IMG/VR virus record: IMGVR_UViG_3300009285_002927
Span: 1-51,295 of that record
From: a virus
Length of the DNA stretch: 51,295 nucleotides
Direction: 5' to 3' (one strand)
Part shown: piece by piece, positions 1-8,081 of the stretch
Numbering within the stretch: the first letter of the stretch is position 1
How the letters are laid out: every line of letters begins with the position of its first letter
Position numbers and translations under genes: made by a program
Notes under the pieces: generated by a model
What the model was told of the DNA's origin: nothing
Databases searched by the model: none
What the model saw: only the letters and a program-made list of their open reading frames with translations

Positions 1-1259
1 AAGAACCGAGAGGCCCCTCCCGAGTCCCCATAAACCTCACCCCCACCACCCACTCCCTTGAACATCCCAGGTTTCTTCACCTCACTTGGATTTGCCCTAC
101 CCCCTGTCCCAAACGAGTAGGCAGCCCGACCTGTCCCAAACGAGTAGGCAGCCCGACCAAGCTGTGCCTGATTGCTCTGCCTATCCATCTCTGCGATGGG
201 GCACCCTTCAGCACACTCAAAAGCGGGAACCTCATCCTTGCCATCTTCGGTTGCAAAAACCGCCCCGGTGCCCTTCTCGTAGGTACAGCCCCCCTCTTCT
301 ACCCCCCACTTCACAGTCCTTCTACCCGCGGTGAGTTGCTTGGCCTTGACCGTGTTAGTACCGACCTGCTTACAGGATGGGAGATGACAGAGCAGGGTGT
401 TTGGAGGCCACCTGCCAGCAGGATTGCCTGGAGACACCATGAGTGGGGGCTTCCACCCATCGTCATTCATCCTCCCCAAGGCATGCTGGCCATGGTTACC
501 AGTCAGGTCATCTGGAGTGCCCACCCTACAAGCATCCACATTGATGGCCCCGGTACCGGTCGCCAGCACCTGTGCGGCCACTGTGGACTCCCTAAGTGGC
601 CTGCGGAATACTAGAATCACTTCATGTGAGGGCTTTAGTGCCGTCCCCCAACCGTCCCATTTTTTGGCGGCATCGGTAGCGGGTGCTGTTTCAGTACGGG
701 TATCCTCAACCTCTCTGTGCAGGTCCCCTGGGGACATAGCCCGAGGATGGGTATTGGCCCTTGCAGCATACTGAGAGAGGCCAACCACTTCTCTCTCGGC
801 CCCGGCCTGCTTGTCAATGGCCTTGCTGACATTGAGGCTTTTTGGAAATCCCGACCCAAAAGTCCAATGCAATGCAGGAACCCCAATAGGTACTACTACT
901 GACCCATGCACAGCGATTGTGTCCCTGCTCTCAAATCCCGCAAACCTGATTGCAATGCTGAGTAGGTCCCACGTTCGTGAGGACGACATGGCAAGTAGGT
1001 GCCCCCCAGGCTTCAGAACCCGGAACACCTCACGCCAATACTCCGGTCCAGGCACTGAGGCATCCCAGTCTTTGGACATGAAGCCAGCCCTCCCATGCTT
1101 GTAGGGCTTGCCTGCTATCCAACAAGCCATCACTTCCGCAATGTCCGGCTCGACTGACAACCCATACGGGGGATCAGTCACGATGGCGTCGAAGGACTCC
1201 GCCTCCAGGGTGGGGAGAACCTGTAAGGAGTCTCCCCGAATCACAATGTGGTTGGTCAT
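1..1259 (-). CDS. DNA methyltransferase (N4/N6 type), 3' part cut by window edge
   Basis: The frame is open from an ATG at 1259 down to base 1, giving at least 419 residues without a stop, so the gene continues past the left edge. Motif IV (DPPY) lies at about residues 30-33, inside TDPPYGLS. Nearby are FMSKDWD and EVFRVLKPGGHLLAMSSSRTW, a layout typical of site-specific DNA methyltransferases that transfer a methyl group from S-adenosylmethionine to adenine N6 or cytosine N4. SGFPKSLNVSKAIDK is also familiar from phage members. The SAM-binding FxGxG motif is not in the visible part and would be expected in the missing C-terminus (DPPY-first order). The start overlaps the upstream helicase stop by 4 bases (ATGA), so translation is probably coupled. 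No restriction endonuclease is next to it; a role in protecting phage DNA is inferred. The visible C-terminal part holds a duplicated 9-residue segment. Confidence 0.85.
   Translation of the reverse strand, partial: MTNHIVIRGDSLQVLPTLEAESFDAIVTDPPYGLSVEPDIAEVMACWIAGKPYKHGRAGFMSKDWDASVPGPEYWREVFRVLKPGGHLLAMSSSRTWDLLSIAIRFAGFESRDTIAVHGSVVVPIGVPALHWTFGSGFPKSLNVSKAIDKQAGAEREVVGLSQYAARANTHPRAMSPGDLHREVEDTRTETAPATDAAKKWDGWGTALKPSHEVILVFRRPLRESTVAAQVLATGTGAINVDACRVGTPDDLTGNHGQHALGRMNDDGWKPPLMVSPGNPAGRWPPNTLLCHLPSCKQVGTNTVKAKQLTAGRRTVKWGVEEGGCTYEKGTGAVFATEDGKDEVPAFECAEGCPIAEMDRQSNQAQLGRAAYSFGTGRAAYSFGTGGRANPSEVKKPGMFKGVGGGGEVYGDSGGASRF
104..157. repeat. 27-bp perfect tandem duplication inside the methyltransferase gene
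   Basis: Two identical adjacent 27-base copies lie at 104-130 and 131-157. The length is a multiple of three, so the reading frame is kept and the protein carries GRAAYSFGT twice in a row. This looks like a recent slippage or duplication event in a glycine-rich, probably flexible part of the protein. Confidence 0.95.
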
Positions 1260-4108
1260 GTAAACAGGTCTCCAACGTCGTCTAGTGCATTCTGTGACCT
1301 GTCATTGTCCCTCTTCGGGACCATCATGGGTACCTCGTGGGTGGTCAGGATCCTTCTACATGACCACTCCACCTGTGCGAAGAAGTTCTTGAAAGGTGCT
1401 TGGTCACGGCTCTTGAGACACTGGAACAGAACACGGTTCTGATTTCGTAGAGTCTCGTCCAAATAGGTGGCCGTCACGATGTCAGAACTCCTCTCCGCCT
1501 CGTTGCAATAACTGAGGAAAGTGAGGTTATACGGCCCTATTGTATAGGTATTATCCGATTTCTCTACAGCCTTCTCTGCTGCCTTGAACCCCTCACGGGA
1601 AATCTGAAACAGGTTGACCACAGCCATTCCTGCCCCCCGATTGAAGTTCATGGCCAGTCTCTTGAGGTCCCGCAAAATCTCGTTGAGTCTCTCGGTCGTG
1701 GACGGAACCCATTTACGTGGAGCCAGCAAACCTGCGTGGTCAACGATCAGTAAACTGAAGGGAGACTTGGAGTAAATGACTTCTGCCCTAGATCGTAGAT
1801 CCGCCACATTAAAGTCGCTCTTGTCCGGGTCTGACACCTCAATGTGTATTTTGCCATAGAGCCCGGAATTGAAGTCCGGGATCACGTAGTCCAGCAAGAA
1901 GGTCTTTTCTTCCGGTGTGAGTTGACCATCTCGGACCCTGCCATAGTCCAGGCTCACGGAAGGACCCGGGTCCTTCTGGATACCAAGTTGGATCCTGGCT
2001 TCCCTGAACTTGCCATGCATAGAGTGTATCGCGTAGAGGATTCGGCGGCACTGGATGTAGGGCATTTCCAGAGAGAAAATTAGGGAGTCATGTTTTAGGT
2101 AGACTGCTTGGTTGTATGCCCAGTTCATGGCAAAGCTACTGTTGTGGGTGATGAACCCATTTGCCACGAAATTGGCATGCCCAGGAACCGACATATCATA
2201 GGTCATTTCCATCCCATCCAATGTGGAATATCTAACCCTCTCCCAACTCACATTCCCCTCCATCATACGAGTGAGTTGCTCATCCCCTACAACCTCAGCG
2301 AACTTCCTCACATAATTCCTGGAGACCCAGGCCCCTTTCTTTGCCCTCCTGACGGATCGCCAAAACCCTGTTGGGGTCTTGAATCTTGTGAGATCGGGAA
2401 TGTCAGCAAGAAAAGACGCTGGGATCCTATCCCCATCATATTTGATAAGAGCAGTTTGGTTCCACTTCTCTGCTTTTCTCCTAGTGGGCTCTTTGCCCTT
2501 TGGGGAAATCTTGGACAAGAACAGCCCCATACCTTGTCGCGATGTAACTAGAAGGGACCAGAAGTCATAGGGCTCCCCATTACAGGTTACTGAAACCTTA
2601 CTCACGGTAGAGGGAACCCCAACCCGCTGTAGGAGAGCCTGAAGATCTACCACCAATTGATAGCTTGTGCTGCCATATGAGAAGACGGATTTCCCCTTCC
2701 TTTTTCCCCTTGACTTCTCCATTCCGATTCGGCCATCCGTCGCCCACAGGGCGGACAATAGGACCCACACCTGATCATCGGATATAGCCCACAAATCACC
2801 CGGGATGTGTTTGTCCCGAGCCCCTGCTCCCCACAGCCCCAGATTCTCTAGAAGCAATCGAACAGGGGACGGAGTGTACCCCTTACGGTCAGGAGATCTG
2901 GATACCCGGATCACATCCGTGTGCTTCCTGCCATCCGACTTACAGACCCTCTTATCCACCGTCCTAAAAACAGGGGGGTCCTGAAGCTGTTTCCTACGAG
3001 TTCCTTTTGCTTCCTTAATCCCCATCTCCTTCAAGCACCTGACACTGCTATTCGTAAGCGTGAGATCCTCGATAATACCCCCATCCCCTATCAAGTATCC
3101 AAGAACTGCAACCTCCTCATCGGTGAAAGGACTTTTCACTCTGGCCCCAACCCTAAGGTCTCTGGGCACGGCTACCCAATCTCCAGAGGAAAGATCCTCC
3201 GCATTTACCCACCCAGTTGGAGTTCGGAAGGGGTGATTTCCAGATACACGAATGCTTCGGCCAGTCTCGCTCTCAATCTTCAGGATTGGCCTGACCCCAC
3301 TTTCTGCCACATGAGAAACTTGTGCTGTAGTCATTTTCCATTTGGTTTCATCTAGGGTATGAACTGTGGGCAGGTCCCCCGTGTCAAAGATTTCTTTGAC
3401 CGTACGAAGTTTTCCGGTTGTCACATCGAAAAGCCTTGTCCCCCCCGTAACGCACTTGAGCCCTCCCGTCCAAGCGGCATGCGTCCACAGCTCAAACTTC
3501 TTAGCCCCGCTGAGAGTAGTATCTATCTGCTCGATCCCCGTATGCTGCCCAAATCCTGCTAGAGGGTCGTTCTCAATTCGATCATACTCTCGTTTGAAGT
3601 CCTCCCCATCCAAAGTGATCTCCCCAGAGAGACGCTGCCCAGTTGCGGGCATCACAATATCATGGGACTTGGTGATCAAAAACCGGATGGCATCAATGGG
3701 CCCGCGAATGAGTTTCTTCTGTTTGCCCTCTTTGATCTCCATCCCCGTCGAGACAATCTGCCCTGCCTCCCGGAGTAATTCCTGGACAAGACGTGTCCTT
3801 CGTTCCTCTGCCCTCTCTTCCACCCTATGGAGGAAGTCCCCCTTGTACAGGGGCTTGAGGGTGAGGAGGATCTCAATCCGGTCTACGGGCTCCGGCTGAT
3901 GTAGCTGCTCAAAATGGGCACGTAGAGTCCGAACGTCAGGCACATGATTGTGAGTTCGGGCAAAGTTCTGAATGACCTCCCAAATGGTGTTGTCCTCAGG
4001 GACATCAAACCCCAGCGAGGCATCCCCCAGGGCGAGGTAGTTGCGAAAGGCAAGTTCCTGGTCATCCGAGGTAGACCCAATGAATGATGATCGTAGGAGA
4101 ATCTTCAC
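1256..4108 (-). CDS. DnaB-like replicative helicase interrupted by an intein
   Basis: A 950-residue precursor; removing the intein (residues 219-656) leaves a 512-residue helicase, close to the usual DnaB-family size. The RecA-like core shows SLEMP after strand 2, a Walker B strand LLIVDH at about 786-791, and NLFQISREGF near the position of DnaB motif H3/H4. The rejoined P-loop reads HAAWTGGLKSSFAMN, a departure from GxxxxGK[ST]: the first glycine is alanine and the glycine before lysine is leucine. The protein should unwind DNA at the phage fork as a hexamer. The start is GTG at 4108, overlapping the upstream DnaC-like gene stop (GTGA), with GGGGTGG upstream as a possible ribosome site. Its stop overlaps the methyltransferase start. 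Placement next to a loader-like gene and a SNF2 helicase supports a replication operon. Confidence 0.88.
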   Translation of the reverse strand: MKILLRSSFIGSTSDDQELAFRNYLALGDASLGFDVPEDNTIWEVIQNFARTHNHVPDVRTLRAHFEQLHQPEPVDRIEILLTLKPLYKGDFLHRVEERAEERRTRLVQELLREAGQIVSTGMEIKEGKQKKLIRGPIDAIRFLITKSHDIVMPATGQRLSGEITLDGEDFKREYDRIENDPLAGFGQHTGIEQIDTTLSGAKKFELWTHAAWTGGLKCVTGGTRLFDVTTGKLRTVKEIFDTGDLPTVHTLDETKWKMTTAQVSHVAESGVRPILKIESETGRSIRVSGNHPFRTPTGWVNAEDLSSGDWVAVPRDLRVGARVKSPFTDEEVAVLGYLIGDGGIIEDLTLTNSSVRCLKEMGIKEAKGTRRKQLQDPPVFRTVDKRVCKSDGRKHTDVIRVSRSPDRKGYTPSPVRLLLENLGLWGAGARDKHIPGDLWAISDDQVWVLLSALWATDGRIGMEKSRGKRKGKSVFSYGSTSYQLVVDLQALLQRVGVPSTVSKVSVTCNGEPYDFWSLLVTSRQGMGLFLSKISPKGKEPTRRKAEKWNQTALIKYDGDRIPASFLADIPDLTRFKTPTGFWRSVRRAKKGAWVSRNYVRKFAEVVGDEQLTRMMEGNVSWERVRYSTLDGMEMTYDMSVPGHANFVANGFITHNSSFAMNWAYNQAVYLKHDSLIFSLEMPYIQCRRILYAIHSMHGKFREARIQLGIQKDPGPSVSLDYGRVRDGQLTPEEKTFLLDYVIPDFNSGLYGKIHIEVSDPDKSDFNVADLRSRAEVIYSKSPFSLLIVDHAGLLAPRKWVPSTTERLNEILRDLKRLAMNFNRGAGMAVVNLFQISREGFKAAEKAVEKSDNTYTIGPYNLTFLSYCNEAERSSDIVTATYLDETLRNQNRVLFQCLKSRDQAPFKNFFAQVEWSCRRILTTHEVPMMVPKRDNDRSQNALDDVGDLFT
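2141..3454 (-). other. Intein with LAGLIDADG-type endonuclease inside the DnaB-like P-loop
   Basis: A 438-residue in-frame element, precursor residues 219-656. It begins with Cys (CVTGGTRLFD), has a block-B-like SGNHPFRTP around 289-297, and ends FVANGFITHN followed by Ser as the +1 nucleophile. These are the standard class 1 splicing residues (C1, block-B His, terminal HN, +1 Ser). Two LAGLIDADG helices are visible: VLGYLIGDG at about 335-343 and LLSALWATDG at about 450-459, both with the acidic residue. The homing endonuclease therefore looks intact. The insertion falls between GGLK and SS of the P-loop, so the helicase cannot bind ATP until splicing occurs. Confidence 0.92.
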
Positions 4109-4998
4109 CGGTCACCACCCCTATTCTTTTTCTTGTCAGCCTTCTTCTTGTCCTCCCAAGGATCCTTAGGGGGTCTCCCCACCACTCTGGTTGTACCTGT
4201 AGATTGAGTCATGATGCCCGTGGATAGACTGAGCACAACAGGAGGGGTGGGTGCGGAGGGCTCTCCCTCATCAGGGGCATCTTCTTTAGGAGCAAATCCC
4301 ATCTCCACAAGGCCGATGGTTCCTGGGTCAGCCTCCTTCACGGAGGATGGCCGTCTCTCGTCCAAGGCTACATTTTCCCACCCAGCCATGAAGGTCAGGG
4401 CGGCATCTGAGAAGGCTATATGGTTGACATCGAACCTGTGATCAGGCTGGTCCACCACCCAAGTTGGCTTTTGAACGTGCCTACGATGCTGAAGAGCCTC
4501 CAGGAACACCTCCCACATTGCCCTGTTGCGGGCCGACTTAACACCCAATTGGATAACTAACAATTGGGGTGGATCCACAAGGTCCACAAGGGTCGCCTTT
4601 TCGGTGGATGCACTCATGGCATCCGGGTCGAAGATCTCTTGACCTGAGACGGCCACATTGGCCAGCCATGCCGTTATGAGATCAGAGTCAGATACCACCT
4701 TGAACCCCCATCTATACTGGCGCATGACATGAATGCCAACCAGCCTCAAATGAGACCTGAGGGTGGCTGCTGATGCCGTGATGAAAACATCCTGATCCCA
4801 CAAATCCAGAAGGGGGGACTCAGTGATCTTGGCGGCCTGCACGATTCCCTTCCAGGCCTTTTCCAACCGGTCACTGATGTCCTTAGCCAACAAGCAGGAG
4901 CAAGCCCGGGTCATCGGGATCCCCATATGCGTCTTCTCGTCATCCACGAAGCCCGTTCCAAAGCACTTCTGGCAAACCTTGGGTTTTTCGTCACTCAT
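4105..4998 (-). CDS. DnaC-like helicase-loader homologue with degenerate ATPase motifs
   Basis: A 297-residue protein. The N-terminus carries a likely zinc site (C9, C12, then C33 and C35, with GTGF after the first pair), as in phage DnaC/DnaI-type loaders. The following region keeps the shape of the AAA+ loader fold but not its catalysis. VFITASAATLRSHL (71-84) sits where a P-loop GxxGxGKTHL should be, with no GK[ST]. LLVIQLG (146-152) sits where Walker B LLVIDDLG should be, lacking both acids. The later stretch NRAMWEVFLEALQHRRHVQKPTWVV matches the loader pattern ending in the sensor strand. The C-terminal 70 residues are low complexity, acidic then lysine-rich (KKKADKKKNRGGD). The 4-base overlaps with SNF2 upstream and DnaB-like downstream imply coupled synthesis. 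It probably acts as a non-ATPase adaptor for the neighbouring helicase; that role is inference. Confidence 0.6.
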   Translation of the reverse strand: MSDEKPKVCQKCFGTGFVDDEKTHMGIPMTRACSCLLAKDISDRLEKAWKGIVQAAKITESPLLDLWDQDVFITASAATLRSHLRLVGIHVMRQYRWGFKVVSDSDLITAWLANVAVSGQEIFDPDAMSASTEKATLVDLVDPPQLLVIQLGVKSARNRAMWEVFLEALQHRRHVQKPTWVVDQPDHRFDVNHIAFSDAALTFMAGWENVALDERRPSSVKEADPGTIGLVEMGFAPKEDAPDEGEPSAPTPPVVLSLSTGIMTQSTGTTRVVGRPPKDPWEDKKKADKKKNRGGDR

Positions 4999-7988
4999 GC
5001 CGCTTTCCTAGATCTGGCATCCTGAACCAGTGAGTCAAACAGGTCGCTCAGGTCATTGGACACGTCCACAGTTACTCCCGTGTCCTCCCCCTTGATGCGT
5101 TTTCCCAGCACACTTTCGATGAGTTCCATCTTCTTGGCCAGGACCTTCAAAACCCTTTCATCGATGGTCCCAGTTGCCATCAGGTGTATTGCGTAGCACC
5201 GGTCGTGGATGCTTCCGATACGGATCATGCGTCCAATAATCTGGAGGTAGTCCCCACCCGACCAGGGAGTATCGAAAAACACGAGCGCGGAGGCAGCCTG
5301 TAGGTTGATGGCCTCAGCTGCGGCGGTCGTGATACACACTACCCTGACATCCGAGTTTGGGTTCTGGAAAGCGTCCTGGGCGGTTTTTCTCTCCTTCTCG
5401 TCCTCCTCTCCTGTAATCCTGACGGCCTTGATGCCAGCCTTTTTCAAGGTGGGCATGAGGATGTCCACCATCTTGCGGAAACGGGAGAAGACGATGACCC
5501 GCTGCCCCTCAAGCTCCCCCCCGTCCCCCAATAACTCCATCAGGGCGTCAAGCTTCTCACTTTCCCCCTCACACCCAATCAGCTCGGGGTGGTTAACAAT
5601 CTGTTGGCAGTAGGTCACCGCGGTAAGTTTGGTGACTTCCTTTTCCTCAGACTTGTTGTCCCGTATGATCTCCAAGAGACCAGCCAGGGCATCATCGTAC
5701 TTGGACCGCTGGAGGGGAGTCATCCCGACCTTGACGTATTTGGTGATCAGCGGTGGCAGCTCACTCGCCACCTCGAACTTCGCCCTTCCCAGATAGTACG
5801 GGTCAATGGTTTCCTTGAATGCTTGGATATCTTTGGCCCGGTACCCAACGATGATGGGCACCTTACGACGGGTCCCTGGCAACTGCTGCAATCGAGTGAC
5901 ACAGAAGTTGTCCAGGAAGTGGCTCTTGTTGCCAAACAAACCAGGGACCAGCACCTTGTAGATGCCCCACCCCTCAATGAGGTTGTTTTTGATTGGTGTG
6001 GCAGTAAGTGCCCAAGTTCTGTCCGCTCTGGAAGAGAGATGTTCACACACTTGGTGGACCTGGGTAGCGGAGTTTTTGTATGCACTGGCCTCGTCGGTCA
6101 CAAACACGTACCCAGTACGGTCTTGAAGGTCCGTGAAATCCTGTACCGCAGTCCGGTACCCCATGACCAATACGGAAGGCCCGGTTGCTGCCCAGAAGGC
6201 ATCTCGAATCTTCTTGCGTTGGGCGGGGACCCCCCTACACGGGAAGGTCGTAATCCCCGTAGCAAACTTCTGGAACTCTCCAGACCACTGCTCAATTGAG
6301 GACTTGGTGGTAAGGATCACCACCTTGAGGTCTGGGGTCTTCTCCCAAAGGTAACAAAGGGTCCCGATAACCTCCAAAGTGTTGTGGTTGATGAAGCCAT
6401 CTGCCACAAATGAGTGCTGTGGGTCCCCAACTTCAATATCCGCCACATCAGCAAGCTCATCTCGTATGGACTCAATGGGGTCGTAGAAAAAATGGTTGTG
6501 GCAGATTGACTGTACCTCCTGGAAGGCATCCGTATTCTCTATCTGTACCTGACGGGCAACCCCCATCAAATGATGGAGGAAAAAGTATGTGGGGTTACTA
6601 CCATGGTTCCTGATGTTGTTCAGAGTTTTCTCGAAGTATAACCCAAACTGTTTGATCCCACTCCCGGTTCTACTCTCATTAGATCCTTTGCGAGTCGACC
6701 TAGATAGAATCTCTGCACGCAGGGAGTCCACCATTGTCTTAGCATGGGGGATAACATCCAGATTGGCGTTCGATTTCTTGTTAAAGAGTCTAGCAAGGGC
6801 TTCCTGTTTCCTAGGAGTTAGAAAACCAATGGTGTCATGGAAAGCTCGCGCGTCATCTCCACAAATAGTCAATCTCCAATAGGTGTTGTGCTCGTATCCT
6901 TTGACGGCCTTGATGTTACGGGAGCCCATAATACCAAACCTAAGCAGCAGAACCTGAATATCCTTTAGAAGCCATTCTGAAGCACTACTGATCTCCAGAA
7001 TGTCTCCATCCACGGACGCCTCACCATCGAAAAAGGCCCGGAGGAAGCTGATTACAGATTCCCTGGTACCTTGGAAAATAGGCCAAGGTACCCTCTTTGT
7101 GGCCGAAAGCCCCATCTCAACGCCTAAACCCAGGAGGTACTCCCGGATATGCACACTGCTAATGGTAACCACTGTATCTCTACTTTTGTCTCCTGCGTCC
7201 CCCTCCCACCCCAAGAGTCCTTTTCCAAGTTGCCGGATATGGTCATGCACTTCTTGATTGATGGACCTGTACTGTGTTATGTTGGTTGCCCACCTACTAG
7301 CATGCCCCTCTGCCACCACATAAGCCAGAAAAGCTGCCAATCCTGGGGAAAGATGATCTGGTGTTGTGTAAATCTTCGCGTGAGGAGCTATATCTGCCAA
7401 AACCGGAATGGGGAGCCCGGGCTCCCTCGTTGGAAAAGCCACTAAGGACCTGTCAAGACACAGGAAGTCTCCCAATTGTGAATCACCCATTTTGGTGAAC
7501 CCCTCTACCCCTGACCCATCCCTGGACCACAATGGGTGCACTAGGGACCCAACCGTCTCATAGCCCCTCCTGGTAACCACCCGACGCACTGGCTTGGGCC
7601 CACCATAATAGAATCTCTGGATGGGTGCCCAGTTCCAACCCGTCCACACTTGAGTGGGCACATCAAGTTCATAGAAGGTATCTGGCTCCAAATGGGTTCC
7701 TTTTGGGGCCAGATCCCCCAATCTAAGCATCCCGCGATCTGTCAGAACCAAACTATCAAGGGGCTTGCATTTGCCCAAACCCGTGTCGTCCGCAAGAAGG
7801 AACCGTTTCATGGCTAGGAGGTGCATGATCCCCTGGATCTGGTAGTACCTCAGTCTCAGGGGTCTCTCCACCCCGTCAAATCCAGTGAAGGTGGCCTTCA
7901 TGTACTTGGACTGGCGAGCCTCCAAGTCTGTACGGGTGCGAATTTGCTTGAGTTTTTCGTAGGCGGGATTCAGAGGTGGGTCGGCCAT
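4995..7988 (-). CDS. SNF2/SWI2-family DNA helicase/translocase interrupted by an intein
   Basis: A 997-residue precursor; without the intein (74-536) it is 534 residues. Motif I is split: DDTGLGK (67-73) rejoins to T537 (TLEVIG). Motif II is DEAS (632-635), motif III ALTATPI (660-666), and the C-terminal helicase half ends in QIIGRMIRIGS, which fits motif VI. This is the superfamily 2 SNF2 arrangement; such phage proteins use ATP to move on double-stranded DNA and are linked to recombination or replication restart. The start is ATG at 7988 with AAGGTG five bases upstream. It is the first gene of the left operon, reading away from the UvrD-type gene, and its stop overlaps the next gene by ATGA. 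Confidence 0.9.
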   Translation of the reverse strand: MADPPLNPAYEKLKQIRTRTDLEARQSKYMKATFTGFDGVERPLRLRYYQIQGIMHLLAMKRFLLADDTGLGKCKPLDSLVLTDRGMLRLGDLAPKGTHLEPDTFYELDVPTQVWTGWNWAPIQRFYYGGPKPVRRVVTRRGYETVGSLVHPLWSRDGSGVEGFTKMGDSQLGDFLCLDRSLVAFPTREPGLPIPVLADIAPHAKIYTTPDHLSPGLAAFLAYVVAEGHASRWATNITQYRSINQEVHDHIRQLGKGLLGWEGDAGDKSRDTVVTISSVHIREYLLGLGVEMGLSATKRVPWPIFQGTRESVISFLRAFFDGEASVDGDILEISSASEWLLKDIQVLLLRFGIMGSRNIKAVKGYEHNTYWRLTICGDDARAFHDTIGFLTPRKQEALARLFNKKSNANLDVIPHAKTMVDSLRAEILSRSTRKGSNESRTGSGIKQFGLYFEKTLNNIRNHGSNPTYFFLHHLMGVARQVQIENTDAFQEVQSICHNHFFYDPIESIRDELADVADIEVGDPQHSFVADGFINHNTLEVIGTLCYLWEKTPDLKVVILTTKSSIEQWSGEFQKFATGITTFPCRGVPAQRKKIRDAFWAATGPSVLVMGYRTAVQDFTDLQDRTGYVFVTDEASAYKNSATQVHQVCEHLSSRADRTWALTATPIKNNLIEGWGIYKVLVPGLFGNKSHFLDNFCVTRLQQLPGTRRKVPIIVGYRAKDIQAFKETIDPYYLGRAKFEVASELPPLITKYVKVGMTPLQRSKYDDALAGLLEIIRDNKSEEKEVTKLTAVTYCQQIVNHPELIGCEGESEKLDALMELLGDGGELEGQRVIVFSRFRKMVDILMPTLKKAGIKAVRITGEEDEKERKTAQDAFQNPNSDVRVVCITTAAAEAINLQAASALVFFDTPWSGGDYLQIIGRMIRIGSIHDRCYAIHLMATGTIDERVLKVLAKKMELIESVLGKRIKGEDTGVTVDVSNDLSDLFDSLVQDARSRKAA
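6381..7769 (-). other. Intein with LAGLIDADG-type endonuclease inside the SNF2 P-loop
   Basis: A 463-residue in-frame element, precursor residues 74-536. It starts with Cys (CKPLDSLVLTD), has a block-B-like GSLVHPLW at about 147-154, and ends FVADGFINHN with Thr as the +1 residue. Endonuclease helices are LAAFLAYVVAEGH (about 218-230; acidic position is Glu) and VISFLRAFFDGEA (about 312-324). The element splits GLGK from T of helicase motif I, so ATP binding requires splicing. Its sequence is clearly different from the other two inteins here, which argues for separate acquisition. Confidence 0.92.
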
Positions 7989-8047
7989 GCGTACACCTTA
8001 CACCACTGTGGACGATTTGCCGGTAAGCAATATCCGGCTGATAGGTC

Positions 8048-8056
8048 GGTATGGTG
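8048..8056 (+). promoter_or_regulatory. Candidate promoter element (GGTATGGTG) for the UvrD-type operon
   Basis: The 93-base divergent gap 7989-8081 must hold start signals for both operons. TATGGT at 8050-8055 resembles a -10 hexamer (TATnnT) and would put a start near 8062, leaving a short leader with AGGAG at 8070-8074, eight bases before the GTG start. No convincing -35 box is seen. The same core recurs at four other boundaries in the window. Confidence 0.35.
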
Positions 8057-8081
8057 GTAAGCTATACACAGGAGCCCACAA

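Noticed and set aside
86-902. Several plus-strand open frames (for example 86-334, 397-774 and 717-902)
   Set aside because: They lie opposite the open methyltransferase frame, which carries DPPY and other family blocks along its whole length; the plus-strand translations are low in order and lack ribosome sites.
5589-6299. 236-residue plus-strand open frame opposite the SNF2 gene
   Set aside because: The SNF2 helicase motifs on the minus strand account for this stretch; the plus translation shows no domain.
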